The notes under the pieces were generated by a model that had not been told where the DNA came from, made no database searches, and saw only the letters and a list, made by a program, of their open reading frames with translations. Positions 1 through 6,387 of a stretch of 7,264 nt of DNA are shown piece by piece. Where the stretch lies: the NCBI GenBank assembly GCA_031270515.1, contig JAISXM010000002.1, positions 1-7,264 on the forward strand, in the 5' to 3' direction. The translations under genes were made by a program, and so were the position numbers. Numbering within the stretch: position 1 is the first letter of the stretch; every line of letters begins with the position of its first letter. The DNA comes from Holosporales bacterium (lineage in GTDB: Bacteria > Pseudomonadota > Alphaproteobacteria > BNTO01).

Positions 1-290
1 TCACGGCTCAAAATCGTCCCAGGAGCCAGCTGAAGCTTTTCGTACAGCAATGGCTTTCCTTTTTTCAAGCGTTCCGTATACATATCAAGACGTTCTTGCA
101 TTTCATCAGACAGCCCACCAAACACTTCTTCCTGCATTTGATACGCTATTTGTTCAATTAAGGCGCGCTTTTGCATATAGGCTGACGCTTCCGTCCTCAT
201 TTTTTCTTTCCACAACTGGCGTAATTCTTTCGTCGGCAGAGAATATAAGGCTTCGATTCGAGAATAAAGTAAATCATGATTCGTATTCAT
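1..290 (-). CDS. DUF2924 domain protein, 5' part (C-terminus beyond the window)
   Basis: The minus-strand frame starting at the ATG at 290 reads MNTNHDLLYSRIEALYSLPT, followed by KELRQLWKEK, LIEQIAYQMQEEVFGGLSDE and LQLAPGTILSRE before leaving the window after 96 codons. The order 'L-P-T-KELRQLW', 'IAY-Q-QE-FGGLS' and 'L-PGTILSRE' is what I recall for DUF2924, a small family of unknown function found mainly in phage- and recombinase-linked loci of alphaproteobacteria. The usual ending, a tryptophan followed by a short beta-rich module with YxSLSxIA, lies beyond the edge. No Shine-Dalgarno is visible before the ATG, and the frame stays open without another ATG up to the stop at 456-458, so a non-ATG start (for example GTG at 371) is possible. 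The gene shares its strand with the phosphoesterase 161 bp upstream. Family assignment is fairly sure; function is unknown. Confidence 0.75.
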   Translation of the reverse strand, partial: MNTNHDLLYSRIEALYSLPTKELRQLWKEKMRTEASAYMQKRALIEQIAYQMQEEVFGGLSDEMQERLDMYTERLKKGKPLLYEKLQLAPGTILSR

Positions 291-451
291 TAATAAAACG
301 CTGTTTTTATCTAAGTCCTCATCAACTTCATAGTTTTGATCATCGCTCGGTTGACGGGGACATGCAACCACTTTTTTGTCGCAAACCGAGATTTTCTGCG
401 GCTCACAGTTTTTTTTATCCTGTTCAGCAGCCCGATTGATAGCGTTGTGAT

Positions 452-1816
452 TTAGCTATACGTCCCAGTTGCTTCAGGTTCAGTAGTTGCTTCAAATCCA
501 GCAATTGCTTCAGATTCAGCCGTCGCTTCAGATTCCGCCGTTGCGTCAGATTCAGCCGTAGCCTCAGGTTCGGCAGTTGTGTCAGCTTTAGGTAATGCAA
601 ACATGACAACGCTGGGATCATCACGGTACGCTATTATCGAGCCTCCAACATGGCAACGCACGCGATGATCTCCAATTAGTAAAGCGTAATTATTGTAAAC
701 GTACGGAACGTGTTCATGTCCGCAAACAATGTGCAAACTGATCCGACTTAATACATCTGGGGTAACGTTTATGTATCTGAATATGTATTCAAGTATGTAC
801 TTTACTCTATCTTCATGCGCCTCACCAAATTCTTGGGTAAAATGAAGATCCTCTTTCGGGGAAAAGTATTCGTGCGCAGCAATAACGAGGTGGACAATAC
901 CTGATTTGTTTCTTACTAATTCAAAGACGTTTGTCCATTGCTCTAGCATTTTTTGTGTAACAGGATTCTCGTCTGGAGCTTCCGGCAAGTTATCATGGCA
1001 TCGACCGTTAAACAACCAGTTGCTCATATAGGAAAAATCAAAATCCCATAAATATTCGCCAAAGTTCCAAGTCATCGACGTTGTGTATGGAACAATTATT
1101 ATATTACCGAGATCAACCACATTACATATGGGCGAGTACAAGTCGTCTTCTGTAATGCTCAATAGTGCACAAGTTGTTTGCTCAGTCTCTTTCGGAGCCC
1201 CACAGCATAGTACTCTATCAGAATATCGTCTACGAATGTCGTGAATATATCCAAACCCGAGTTTCCCTGTCTGTATTCCCAACGGAATATTGCGTTCCCT
1301 CAAAAAAGTTAGGTAGGAAACAAAGTTATTTAGATTTTCAAGGTCATGATTGCCTACGACGGCCACTATATTTCGAGAAGAGACCAGCGCGCATAAAGGC
1401 GAAAGAAAATTCTCAATAATGAATTCTATTTCTTGATGATGCGGCAGCCTCTGTACAATTCGCTCTGTGATGTCTCCATTTAGGATAATTCGCGGGATAT
1501 ATCCTAATTCATCGATATACTTTACTTGATTCAGAATAGCATTATACAAAGAACGGGCAATTTTCTCATTTTCGTGAGCAGCGTGAAGATCAGATATAGA
1601 CACACAAACGGTGCTTCCGCGCGAAAAACCTCGTGTTATATCATGAAGTTTTTCCTTATAGTTATTGTCTTCTAAAAAGCCATCAGATCCTAAGTGCAAA
1701 TGAGACAAACAAATTTCTGAAGACGTGCTCTGCGCCGTGTCATTCACGCAATATTCTGCAGTCATTGCGACGCTTGATAATATTCCACACGCACATAGTA
1801 ATTTTACATACGACAT
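452..1816 (-). CDS. Exported metallophosphoesterase with repetitive acidic tail
   Basis: The 454-residue protein is a calcineurin-like metallophosphoesterase. All five ligand motifs are in order: SDLHA (D76, H78), NGD (D115), GNHD (N156, H157), AAHE (H315) and CGHEH (H367, H369). These should bind a di-metal centre that hydrolyses phosphomono- or diesters; the substrate cannot be told from sequence. The N-terminus MSYVKLLCACGILSSVAMTA looks like a Sec signal peptide, with possible cleavage after AMTA, so the enzyme probably acts outside the cytoplasm. The start at 1816 is chosen because AAGGGAA lies about 8 nt upstream. The frame is open back to an ATG at 1957, which has no ribosome binding site and would put a second hydrophobic stretch ahead of the signal. 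The last ~45 residues are low-complexity hexapeptide repeats (ATAESE/ATAEPE). The large insertion between GNHD and AAHE (about 155 residues) exceeds a minimal fold. It is probably transcribed alone. Confidence 0.82.
   Translation of the reverse strand: MSYVKLLCACGILSSVAMTAEYCVNDTAQSTSSEICLSHLHLGSDGFLEDNNYKEKLHDITRGFSRGSTVCVSISDLHAAHENEKIARSLYNAILNQVKYIDELGYIPRIILNGDITERIVQRLPHHQEIEFIIENFLSPLCALVSSRNIVAVVGNHDLENLNNFVSYLTFLRERNIPLGIQTGKLGFGYIHDIRRRYSDRVLCCGAPKETEQTTCALLSITEDDLYSPICNVVDLGNIIIVPYTTSMTWNFGEYLWDFDFSYMSNWLFNGRCHDNLPEAPDENPVTQKMLEQWTNVFELVRNKSGIVHLVIAAHEYFSPKEDLHFTQEFGEAHEDRVKYILEYIFRYINVTPDVLSRISLHIVCGHEHVPYVYNNYALLIGDHRVRCHVGGSIIAYRDDPSVVMFALPKADTTAEPEATAESDATAESEATAESEAIAGFEATTEPEATGTYS
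468..593. repeat. 18-bp tandem repeat, 7 units (the last degenerate)
   Basis: Plus-strand units begin at 468, 486, 504, 522, 540, 558 and 576 and follow the pattern GTTGCTTCAGATTCAGCC. The first six differ from each other at a few positions and the seventh is degenerate. Read on the coding (minus) strand they give hexapeptides ATAESE/ATAEPE at the C-terminus of the metallophosphoesterase. The unit length is a multiple of three, so gain or loss of units would change tail length without a frameshift. The result is an acidic Ala/Thr/Glu-rich tail, perhaps a spacer or a surface-exposed segment. Confidence 0.9.
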
Positions 1817-1834
1817 AACAAATTCCCTTTTTTG

Positions 1835-1888
1835 GATAGTACACACTATCTGTTCCCCTATATAGGAAACAATGTCAAGTTCTGTAAG
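1835..1888 (-). promoter_or_regulatory. Possible promoter and leader inverted repeat of the phosphoesterase gene
   Basis: On the minus strand a TATATA box (1864-1859) lies 18 nt downstream of CTTACA (1888-1883), a plausible but weak sigma-70 promoter. The TATATA sits in the perfect palindrome CCTATATAGG (1857-1866). Between it and the ribosome binding site is a perfect 6-bp inverted repeat, GATAGT-ACAC-ACTATC (1835-1850), placed where an operator or leader hairpin could act. These sites also argue for the start at 1816, because the ATG at 1957 lies upstream of them. A TTGACA at 1878-1873 is only 8 nt from the TATATA and so cannot pair with it. Confidence 0.28.
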
Positions 1889-2015
1889 CACTGTACAGAA
1901 AAACAATACAGTTACTATTAATATTGCATAAGAGGTAGCCTCGGCAATAAAATACATTACTTTTGTGAGTAATGTGTTTATATCTTTAAAAGCAAAGTAG
2001 TATCATGCCAATAAC

Positions 2016-2065
2016 AAAAAAAATTAGAGCAGACGTTTTGGGGGCCCAGCTTGCGCCCCAAAACG
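2016..2065 (-). terminator. Hairpin with distal T-run after the LRR gene
   Basis: A perfect 10-bp stem, CGTTTTGGGG (2034-2043) with CCCCAAAACG (2056-2065), has a 12-nt loop. On the minus strand it begins 32 nt after the LRR stop codon. Eight T residues (2023-2016) follow, separated from the stem by about 10 nt. The gap is longer than in a textbook intrinsic terminator, so termination is plausible but not certain. The stem contains the GGGGGCCC motif seen in other repeats of this window. Confidence 0.5.
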
Positions 2066-2093
2066 ACGAACTGATAATCTTATGTGTTTGGGC
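2057..2093 (-). repeat. 3'-flank repeat, copy 1 (after the LRR gene)
   Basis: Starting four bases after the LRR stop codon, the minus strand reads GCCCAAACACATAAG and then ATTATCAGTTCGTCGTTTTGG. It matches the sequence after the EamA transporter gene (4529-4565) over about 35 nt with one indel, including an identical 12-mer TTATCAGTTCGT. The two coding regions are unrelated, so this is a repeat and not a remnant of gene duplication. Copy 1 runs straight into the hairpin at 2034-2065. Confidence 0.55.
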
Positions 2094-2096
2094 ATC

Positions 2097-3422
2097 CTAC
2101 ATTGGCCATGAATAAGGATCCTTGCCAGCAATACTCACCTTATTTACAAGCCCCCCTCTGCCTGTTAATCCGCTTAATTCTGACTCAATCATTGCTGCCC
2201 CCAGGTCCAATGTGCAAGTCGTCACGCTTTGTAACAGTGGAACATCAGCTTTTGACAGGTCCAATATTTCGTTTAAGTACTCCACTAAATGCCCATCCTT
2301 CACTATGTCATCCCCTAAAGAAAACGTAACATTTGTTATTTGTCCGGACTGTCCTTTGCCCGAAAGAGCGTTGCATACCCTAACGATTGCGTTCTGTGGA
2401 GTATTTCGCAGAACTATATTTAGCGTCCGAAGTGGCACACTTTTTAACGCATCTACGCCAACACTCTCAAGCAGGTCCGATACAGTCAAGGATTCCAGCG
2501 AGTTGCATGCATCAAACGCCTTTTCCCCCATGCTGATGGCACTCATAAAACATTCGGCCAACACCAAAGGGCAGTGGGCAAATGCGTATGCTTCTATCGT
2601 GACAACGTCAATGAATCCATGCACTTCTTGTAGAATTTTGTAGGAAAATGCATTTGTTGCAATTACTGTCCCCCAACGATTAATTTCTAAATATTTTATT
2701 CTAGGTAAAATATTGAATATTGTCTGTTGCAACTCAGGAGTCATTTGTCCATCCAACAAAACAAGAGCTTCGATCTCTATTAACTTTTCAAAATCAAGTC
2801 TTGTAGGGGCGTAATTCTTTACAAGGACAAGAGTGTGTATGGTATTCAGCAGCGTGTTTACTTGCTCATTTGTAAGCGCAGGGGCAACATCGGGTTGATT
2901 CTGCAAAACCAAAGTACTGCTGGGGGAAACTTCACTCACATTTGTCGAGGTTGACATGAATGTATACAACTCAGGAAAATTAGCAAGTATGTTGGCAATT
3001 GAAACTTGTGTGCCGTTTAAAATATCAGGTATTTGATTTATCAACGCAATTATTTGTTCGTAGTCTCCTTCTGGTTCATCCAGTTTATCTATTACTTGGT
3101 CAATTAATCCCAATACTTGTTCTCTATCAAACTGGAATGCGTCGACTGAGTCCGCTGGTTCAGGTGAAGACGAATACAACGATATTGCAAAAAACTGAAA
3201 TACGAGCGAAATCAAAAGATGGCGGCGGGTATTTGGGGGATTTTCGTTATCGACGCTCTCTGTATATGTGCTCTTTATAGATCTAACTATATCTGCGTCA
3301 TGCGGAAATAAACGACGAAATAAATGTAGCCTATTTACGGCTGCCCCCACAATATTGTCACGAAAACGCGGATAAACGTTATTTGAAAATATAGAATTCA
3401 GTCGTTGCCATTTTGATATCAT
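2097..3422 (-). CDS. BspA-type leucine-rich-repeat protein with internal membrane or export segment
   Basis: The 441-residue protein has an uncharged-to-basic N-terminus of about 65 residues, then RRHLLISLVFQFFAISLY (about 67-83), a hydrophobic stretch that could be a signal anchor or late signal peptide. A helical region with repeated LIDQVIDKL/LINQIPDIL follows. From about 241 to 340 come LRR_5-like units with the signatures IEAYAFAHCPLV and GEKAFDACNSLESLTV. BspA-type repeats usually mediate protein binding at surfaces, and in intracellular bacteria they often belong to host-interacting proteins. The C-terminus (SGLTGRGGLVNKVSIAGKD) has the same alternating pattern. The ATG at 3422 has no clear Shine-Dalgarno. 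An in-frame TTG at 3446 would add eight residues, and TATAAA at 3440-3435 could be a -10 box that would exclude it. The partner and exact role are unknown. Confidence 0.62.
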   Translation of the reverse strand: MISKWQRLNSIFSNNVYPRFRDNIVGAAVNRLHLFRRLFPHDADIVRSIKSTYTESVDNENPPNTRRHLLISLVFQFFAISLYSSSPEPADSVDAFQFDREQVLGLIDQVIDKLDEPEGDYEQIIALINQIPDILNGTQVSIANILANFPELYTFMSTSTNVSEVSPSSTLVLQNQPDVAPALTNEQVNTLLNTIHTLVLVKNYAPTRLDFEKLIEIEALVLLDGQMTPELQQTIFNILPRIKYLEINRWGTVIATNAFSYKILQEVHGFIDVVTIEAYAFAHCPLVLAECFMSAISMGEKAFDACNSLESLTVSDLLESVGVDALKSVPLRTLNIVLRNTPQNAIVRVCNALSGKGQSGQITNVTFSLGDDIVKDGHLVEYLNEILDLSKADVPLLQSVTTCTLDLGAAMIESELSGLTGRGGLVNKVSIAGKDPYSWPM

Positions 3423-3565
3423 AGTTTTGCCATAATTTTTATACAAACCTAGCTAAACAGTGGAACGAAACATACGTTTTATCAAGACCTTGACTTGCGT
3501 GTGTTTTACTGATACGGCTAGGCGGTTTTATTGTAAAAATGTATATTCTGCGGATTCTGCATAAC

Positions 3566-3595
3566 TTGACACCTGCCCCCTAAAATCAATATTTG
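3566..3595 (+). promoter_or_regulatory. Candidate promoter of the EamA transporter gene
   Basis: A perfect -35 hexamer TTGACA (3566-3571) is followed after 18 nt by TATTTG (3590-3595), a poor -10. Transcription would begin about 18 nt before the ATG at 3620. The 170-bp gap between the divergent LRR and transporter genes holds no open frame or RNA gene that I can recognise. Confidence 0.35.
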
Positions 3596-3619
3596 TGTTA
3601 CGCCGCGTGGTAGCATAGA

Positions 3620-4528
3620 ATGAGGCATTCGCGAGTCATAAATAACGTAAATGTGAACCCTTCGAGCCGCCGTTCTTCAAATTATCTTATCGCAGCAACG
3701 TTGCTGATCGTGATTAACTTGATCAGTTCTGTTAACGATGTGCTTGTCTACTACGTTGGGCAGCACATTCATCCGATTCAAATCGCGTTTATTCGCTTTT
3801 TTGTGACAATGTTGTCTGTGTTGCCGTTCATGTTGCCAAAGGGGCGGCTTTACTTTAAAACGCGAATGCTGCGAATGCATTTTTTCCGGGCAGCAGTCGG
3901 GGTTGTTGCAATTGCAGCGACTACATTCTCCGTGCTGAAGGTGCCGTTGCTAAAGAATACATGCATCTTATTTTCTGAGCCACTCATCTTCTTAGGGCTG
4001 GCGTCTGTGTTCCTCAAAGAGCATGTCGACATTGGTCGCTGGGGCTGCGCGATCGTGGGGTTCCTGGGCATCCTCGTTATGACGTACCAGGATATACAGA
4101 CCTTTAACGGCTGGGTGTTGGTCTCTGTATTGTCCGCAGCATCGTTTGCATTTATCACATTGATTGCGAAAAAAATGTATGCAAGCGAGCCACTCTACAC
4201 CATGTTGTTTTACTTCGGATTGGGGACGTCCATTCTGTTTTTGGTGCCAGCGATTATGGTGTGGTCGCCGCTAACGTGGCTGCAGGCATTGTTGTTGATC
4301 ATTGTGGGGATCAATGGGAATTTGATGCAAGTTTGCATGTTTAAGGCGTTCGACTTGGCTGAGGTGTCGAGTTATTTGCCTCTGCGATATACGGAAATGT
4401 TATTTACGCTAGCATTTGGGTACTACTTGTTTGGACAAAAGCCAAGTGTGTCAACTATGATTGGCGGAATGATTATCGTTGCCGCGGCATTGACGTTAGC
4501 AATACTGGAGAGAAACAAAGAAAAATAA
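3620..4528 (+). CDS. EamA/DMT-family transporter, resembling rickettsial S-adenosylmethionine carriers
   Basis: The 302-residue integral inner-membrane protein has about ten hydrophobic helices arranged as two EamA halves, after a ~22-residue polar N-terminus. The first helix carries ISSVNDVLVYYVGQHIHPIQ then IAFIRFFVTMLSVLPF. The last part has LRYTEMLFTLAFGYYLFGQ, the EamA-typical conserved region near helix 9. The pattern 'SS-NDV---Y-G--H---IAF-RFF----LPF' resembles the S-adenosylmethionine uptake protein of Rickettsia as I remember it, so import of a host metabolite is a reasonable guess, but DMT substrates are hard to predict. The start is fixed by a stop codon three codons upstream (3611-3613). 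GGTAG at 3609-3613 is a weak ribosome binding site. The gene stands alone between divergent and convergent neighbours. Membership of the family is near certain; the substrate is not. Confidence 0.88.
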   Translation: MRHSRVINNVNVNPSSRRSSNYLIAATLLIVINLISSVNDVLVYYVGQHIHPIQIAFIRFFVTMLSVLPFMLPKGRLYFKTRMLRMHFFRAAVGVVAIAATTFSVLKVPLLKNTCILFSEPLIFLGLASVFLKEHVDIGRWGCAIVGFLGILVMTYQDIQTFNGWVLVSVLSAASFAFITLIAKKMYASEPLYTMLFYFGLGTSILFLVPAIMVWSPLTWLQALLLIIVGINGNLMQVCMFKAFDLAEVSSYLPLRYTEMLFTLAFGYYLFGQKPSVSTMIGGMIIVAAALTLAILERNKEK

Positions 4529-4565
4529 ACCCAATCACAAAAAGTTTATCAGTTCGTAGTTTCGG
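4529..4565 (+). repeat. 3'-flank repeat, copy 2 (after the EamA gene)
   Basis: Immediately after the transporter stop codon the plus strand reads ACCCAATCACAAAAAG and then TTTATCAGTTCGTAGTTTCGG. It is the partner of the minus-strand sequence at 2093-2057. Similarity fades beyond GTTTCGG, where copy 1 enters its perfect hairpin, although scattered matches continue to about 4587. Confidence 0.5.
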
Positions 4566-4587
4566 TTCTCGTCGGGTTCCATTTAAC

Positions 4588-4623
4588 AGTTGAATGGGGG
4601 CCCGCGCTTGTTCCCATTCAACT
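4588..4623 (+). terminator. GC-centred hairpin between convergent EamA and chpT genes
   Basis: AGTTGAATGGG (4588-4598) and CCCATTCAACT (4613-4623) form a perfect 11-bp stem with a 14-nt loop that includes the end of GGGGGCCC. No T-run follows on either strand, so this is at best a weak or Rho-assisted terminator, or a repeat-derived structure. A third arm, CCATTTAAC (4579-4587), can also pair with the left arm. The rest of the 195-bp convergent gap shows no gene. Confidence 0.35.
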
Positions 4624-4723
4624 TGTTGATGCCCGGTCTAGCCTTGTAATATAATGAATTGAATGAGTTCCCGCGATAACCGAAACGCTCTTATACTCTT
4701 TTTGCTATTGAGTCGGCTAATAT

Positions 4724-5356
4724 TTACAGTTTTACCACTATCGTATGTACCTTTTCGTCCGGTGTTGCAGTTACGTCTATAGTCGCGCTATGTTTGTCCA
4801 ACAATGCTTTTAGCAAGTATAGCGGCGCGTCTCCAGACGGCTCACCTTCTCCTGATGCGGCTCGCGGCATAAGGATTTTGTCCCCGTGTATTTCCTTCGC
4901 TGTCGTTAGCTGTATTTCGAAGCAACGTTGCGAGCGCTGCTTTACCACGAACGAATCGTTTGCGCATAAGTGGCTGGCGGCGGCCCAGTATATGCAGCAC
5001 AGGACTTTGCCAATGTCCGCCTCCGTCTCTATTGAGCAGGGGAGTGTGCTGTCGTCTATCAAATACGGCACCCCAGAGTCGGGCGCGCTATCAACGCAGG
5101 CGCCGTACTTCACTCGCTTGTAATTGCAAAGTTCGCGCACAATCGACATGGCCTTTTCGATCGCGTTTGCTTGCGGAGATCGCGCGGATAGGGCGCGGTA
5201 CATGTTCAGCAGGCTGACCATGTATTCGTAGCTTTGTTGGGCATGGGATAGGTCGTCGTTGTCTATTTTTTGAGCATTTATAACGAGCCCCAATACGTTA
5301 AGCGGGGACGCAATGTCATGGCAAAATTTTTGTGATAAGAGTTTGTATATGGGCAT
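4724..5356 (-). CDS. chpT: Histidine phosphotransferase, ChpT-like
   Basis: The 210-residue cytoplasmic protein opens with LLSQKFCHDIASPLNVLGLV. H13 in the HDIASPL box is the expected phospho-accepting histidine of ChpT, which in alphaproteobacteria relays phosphate from the hybrid kinase CckA to the regulators CtrA and CpdR. As in that family, a DHp-like helical hairpin (about 1-60) is followed by a degenerate ATPase-like domain that does not bind ATP; the stretch ETEADIGKVLCCIYWAAASH would be the remnant N-box helix. Length is normal for ChpT. The start at 5356 lies only 12 residues before the histidine and lacks a good Shine-Dalgarno; no upstream in-frame alternative is obvious. The gene is alone, converging with the transporter. 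Base composition is somewhat more GC-rich than the exported-protein genes to the left. Confidence 0.8.
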   Translation of the reverse strand: MPIYKLLSQKFCHDIASPLNVLGLVINAQKIDNDDLSHAQQSYEYMVSLLNMYRALSARSPQANAIEKAMSIVRELCNYKRVKYGACVDSAPDSGVPYLIDDSTLPCSIETEADIGKVLCCIYWAAASHLCANDSFVVKQRSQRCFEIQLTTAKEIHGDKILMPRAASGEGEPSGDAPLYLLKALLDKHSATIDVTATPDEKVHTIVVKL

Positions 5357-5412
5357 GGCTTAAAGGCGTGTATTAATAGAAAAAACTCCTGATACATTTA
5401 AGTGTACACCTT

Positions 5413-5487
5413 TTTATGGAAACAATTCGAATTTTTATTACTATGAAAACTTTAATTCGTAACGAAATTCACATTGTTTATTAGACC
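5413..5487 (-). repeat. 75-bp palindromic element, copy A (decayed)
   Basis: The arms AACAATTCGAA (5421-5431) and TTCACATTGTT (5468-5478) match the family but no longer pair perfectly. The minus-strand frame equivalent to the other copies reads INNVNFVTN, a stop, then SNKNSNCF, so the coding potential is broken. The element begins exactly 96 bp before copy B in the same orientation, with 21 bp between them. It lies in the 282-bp gap between chpT and the Sel1 gene, just upstream of chpT. Confidence 0.75.
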
Positions 5488-5508
5488 TATTGCACCGGTA
5501 TATACCTG

Positions 5509-5583
5509 CCCATAAAAACAATTTGAATTTTTATCATCACCTAAGCCTTGTATTACAACGAACTTCAAATTGTTTGTTCTGGG
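5509..5583 (-). repeat. 75-bp palindromic element, copy B
   Basis: The arms CCCATAAAAACAATTTGAA (5509-5527) and TTCAAATTGTTTGTTCTGGG (5564-5583) form a long near-perfect stem. On the minus strand the 25 codons include TNNLKFVVIQ, GLGDDKNSN and CFYG, with RGP just before. The open frame runs from the TTG at 5637 through copy B into copy A, where it stops at 5452, but there is no ribosome binding site and I do not call a gene. Immediately after the right arm the plus strand has GGGGCCCCGGTATATATACG, which partly recurs beside copies A and C. Confidence 0.88.
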
Positions 5584-5597
5584 GCCCCGGTATATAT

Positions 5598-5630
5598 ACG
5601 CAGCGACGACATTGCAATCATTCGCTGCGT
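5598..5630 (-). terminator. Hairpin just after the Sel1 gene
   Basis: ACGCAGCGA (5598-5606) and TCGCTGCGT (5622-5630) form a perfect 9-bp stem with a 15-nt loop that contains the palindrome ATTGCAAT. On the minus strand it starts 8 nt after the Sel1 stop codon. No T-run follows. Likely roles are weak termination or protection of the mRNA 3' end. Confidence 0.45.
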
Positions 5631-5638
5631 GAAGCAAC

Positions 5639-6298
5639 CTAATCCATAGCTAATATATTGAGCTGCAAGTTCCGATCCAATATCTTAAACGCCTGCGTGT
5701 CCTCCGCGGATATAGACAACGCCCCCGTGCGGGACAACTTTAACGCCCTGTGCGCCGCCCCACGACTGCTCGATTTTGCCGCATTCAGCAACAATTTTGT
5801 TGCTCGCGGCTTATCCACAGGCCCGCCGCGCCCGTTATACAAAAAGTCGGACAAGTAAAACATAGAGTCTGCATCCCCTAGCGCGACGCCCTTCTCCAAC
5901 CACGCCCGCGCGGTCGCGTAGTTTCGTGGCGTCTTGTCATTCAACGCAAAATCGCTGTACTCCATGCCCATTCGCCGACAAGCATATCCGCTGCCCGCGT
6001 TCGCGGCTTGAACAAAATACTGAAGTCCTTTCTCTATATTTTGCGGAACGCCCAACCCGCTGTAATGGCGCTCCGCTAAGCTGACGAGCTTGTCCACACT
6101 TAGCGGCACATTTGATACATCTTTTATTATATTTACGGCAGATGTTTTACTGGCTGCAGATTGGACAGGAGCCGCCGGCGCGTCCACACTTTTCGCCTGT
6201 GGCTTAGCCGGAATAACTGCTTCATTGTCTGATATATTGGAACAGCTTGTTCCCAGCACAACCGCAAGTAGAGAGCACGTCTTCGATAATACACGCAT
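5639..6298 (-). CDS. Sel1-repeat protein, probable lipoprotein
   Basis: The 219-residue protein begins MRVLSKTCSLLAVVLGTSC, a short basic start and hydrophobic core ending at C19. The box LGTSC is close to, but not a perfect match for, the lipobox, since Leu is at -4 rather than -3. A low-complexity linker rich in Ala, Pro and Ser (about 28-55) leads to three Sel1-like repeats: about 70-103 (YSGLGVPQNIEKGLQYFVQA), 107-143 and 145-181 (YNGRGGPVDKPRATKLLLNA). Sel1 repeats are alpha-helical solenoids that scaffold protein contacts, and in bacteria they are common in envelope or host-interaction proteins. The start at 6298 has AAGG about 10 nt upstream. A minus-strand TATGAT at 6348-6343 may be the -10, but no good -35 is paired with it. 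The partner is unknown. Confidence 0.8.
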   Translation of the reverse strand: MRVLSKTCSLLAVVLGTSCSNISDNEAVIPAKPQAKSVDAPAAPVQSAASKTSAVNIIKDVSNVPLSVDKLVSLAERHYSGLGVPQNIEKGLQYFVQAANAGSGYACRRMGMEYSDFALNDKTPRNYATARAWLEKGVALGDADSMFYLSDFLYNGRGGPVDKPRATKLLLNAAKSSSRGAAHRALKLSRTGALSISAEDTQAFKILDRNLQLNILAMD

Positions 6299-6387
6299 AG
6301 TTATGTGACCTTTTTAATAAAATTTCCCTATGTTCAAATGCTATCATACTTTTTTGACTAAGCATAATCGCGTTGCGCACTGTCAAC

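Noticed and set aside
50..439. 129-codon plus-strand open frame
   Set aside because: It overlaps the minus-strand DUF2924 frame, whose protein has family motifs; the plus-strand product is low in recognisable features.
1817..1957. N-terminal extension of the phosphoesterase to the ATG at 1957
   Set aside because: That ATG has no ribosome binding site, and the internal ATG at 1816 has AAGGGAA at good spacing followed directly by a signal peptide.
5360..5376. TTAA...TTAA upstream of chpT as a CtrA site
   Set aside because: The half-sites are 9 bp apart; the CtrA consensus requires 7.
5452..5637. 61-codon minus-strand open frame with a TTG start
   Set aside because: It consists mainly of palindromic copies B and A, lacks a ribosome binding site and ends at the stop inside decayed copy A; better described as repeats.
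5811..5819. TTATCCACA, a perfect DnaA-box match
   Set aside because: It is a single site inside the Sel1 coding sequence with no cluster, AT-rich unwinding element or origin genes nearby.
6381..6386. Outward-facing TTGACA at the insertion-sequence end as a -35 driving the Sel1 gene
   Set aside because: No -10-like hexamer lies 16-18 bp downstream on the minus strand; the nearest TATGCT is at 14 bp.
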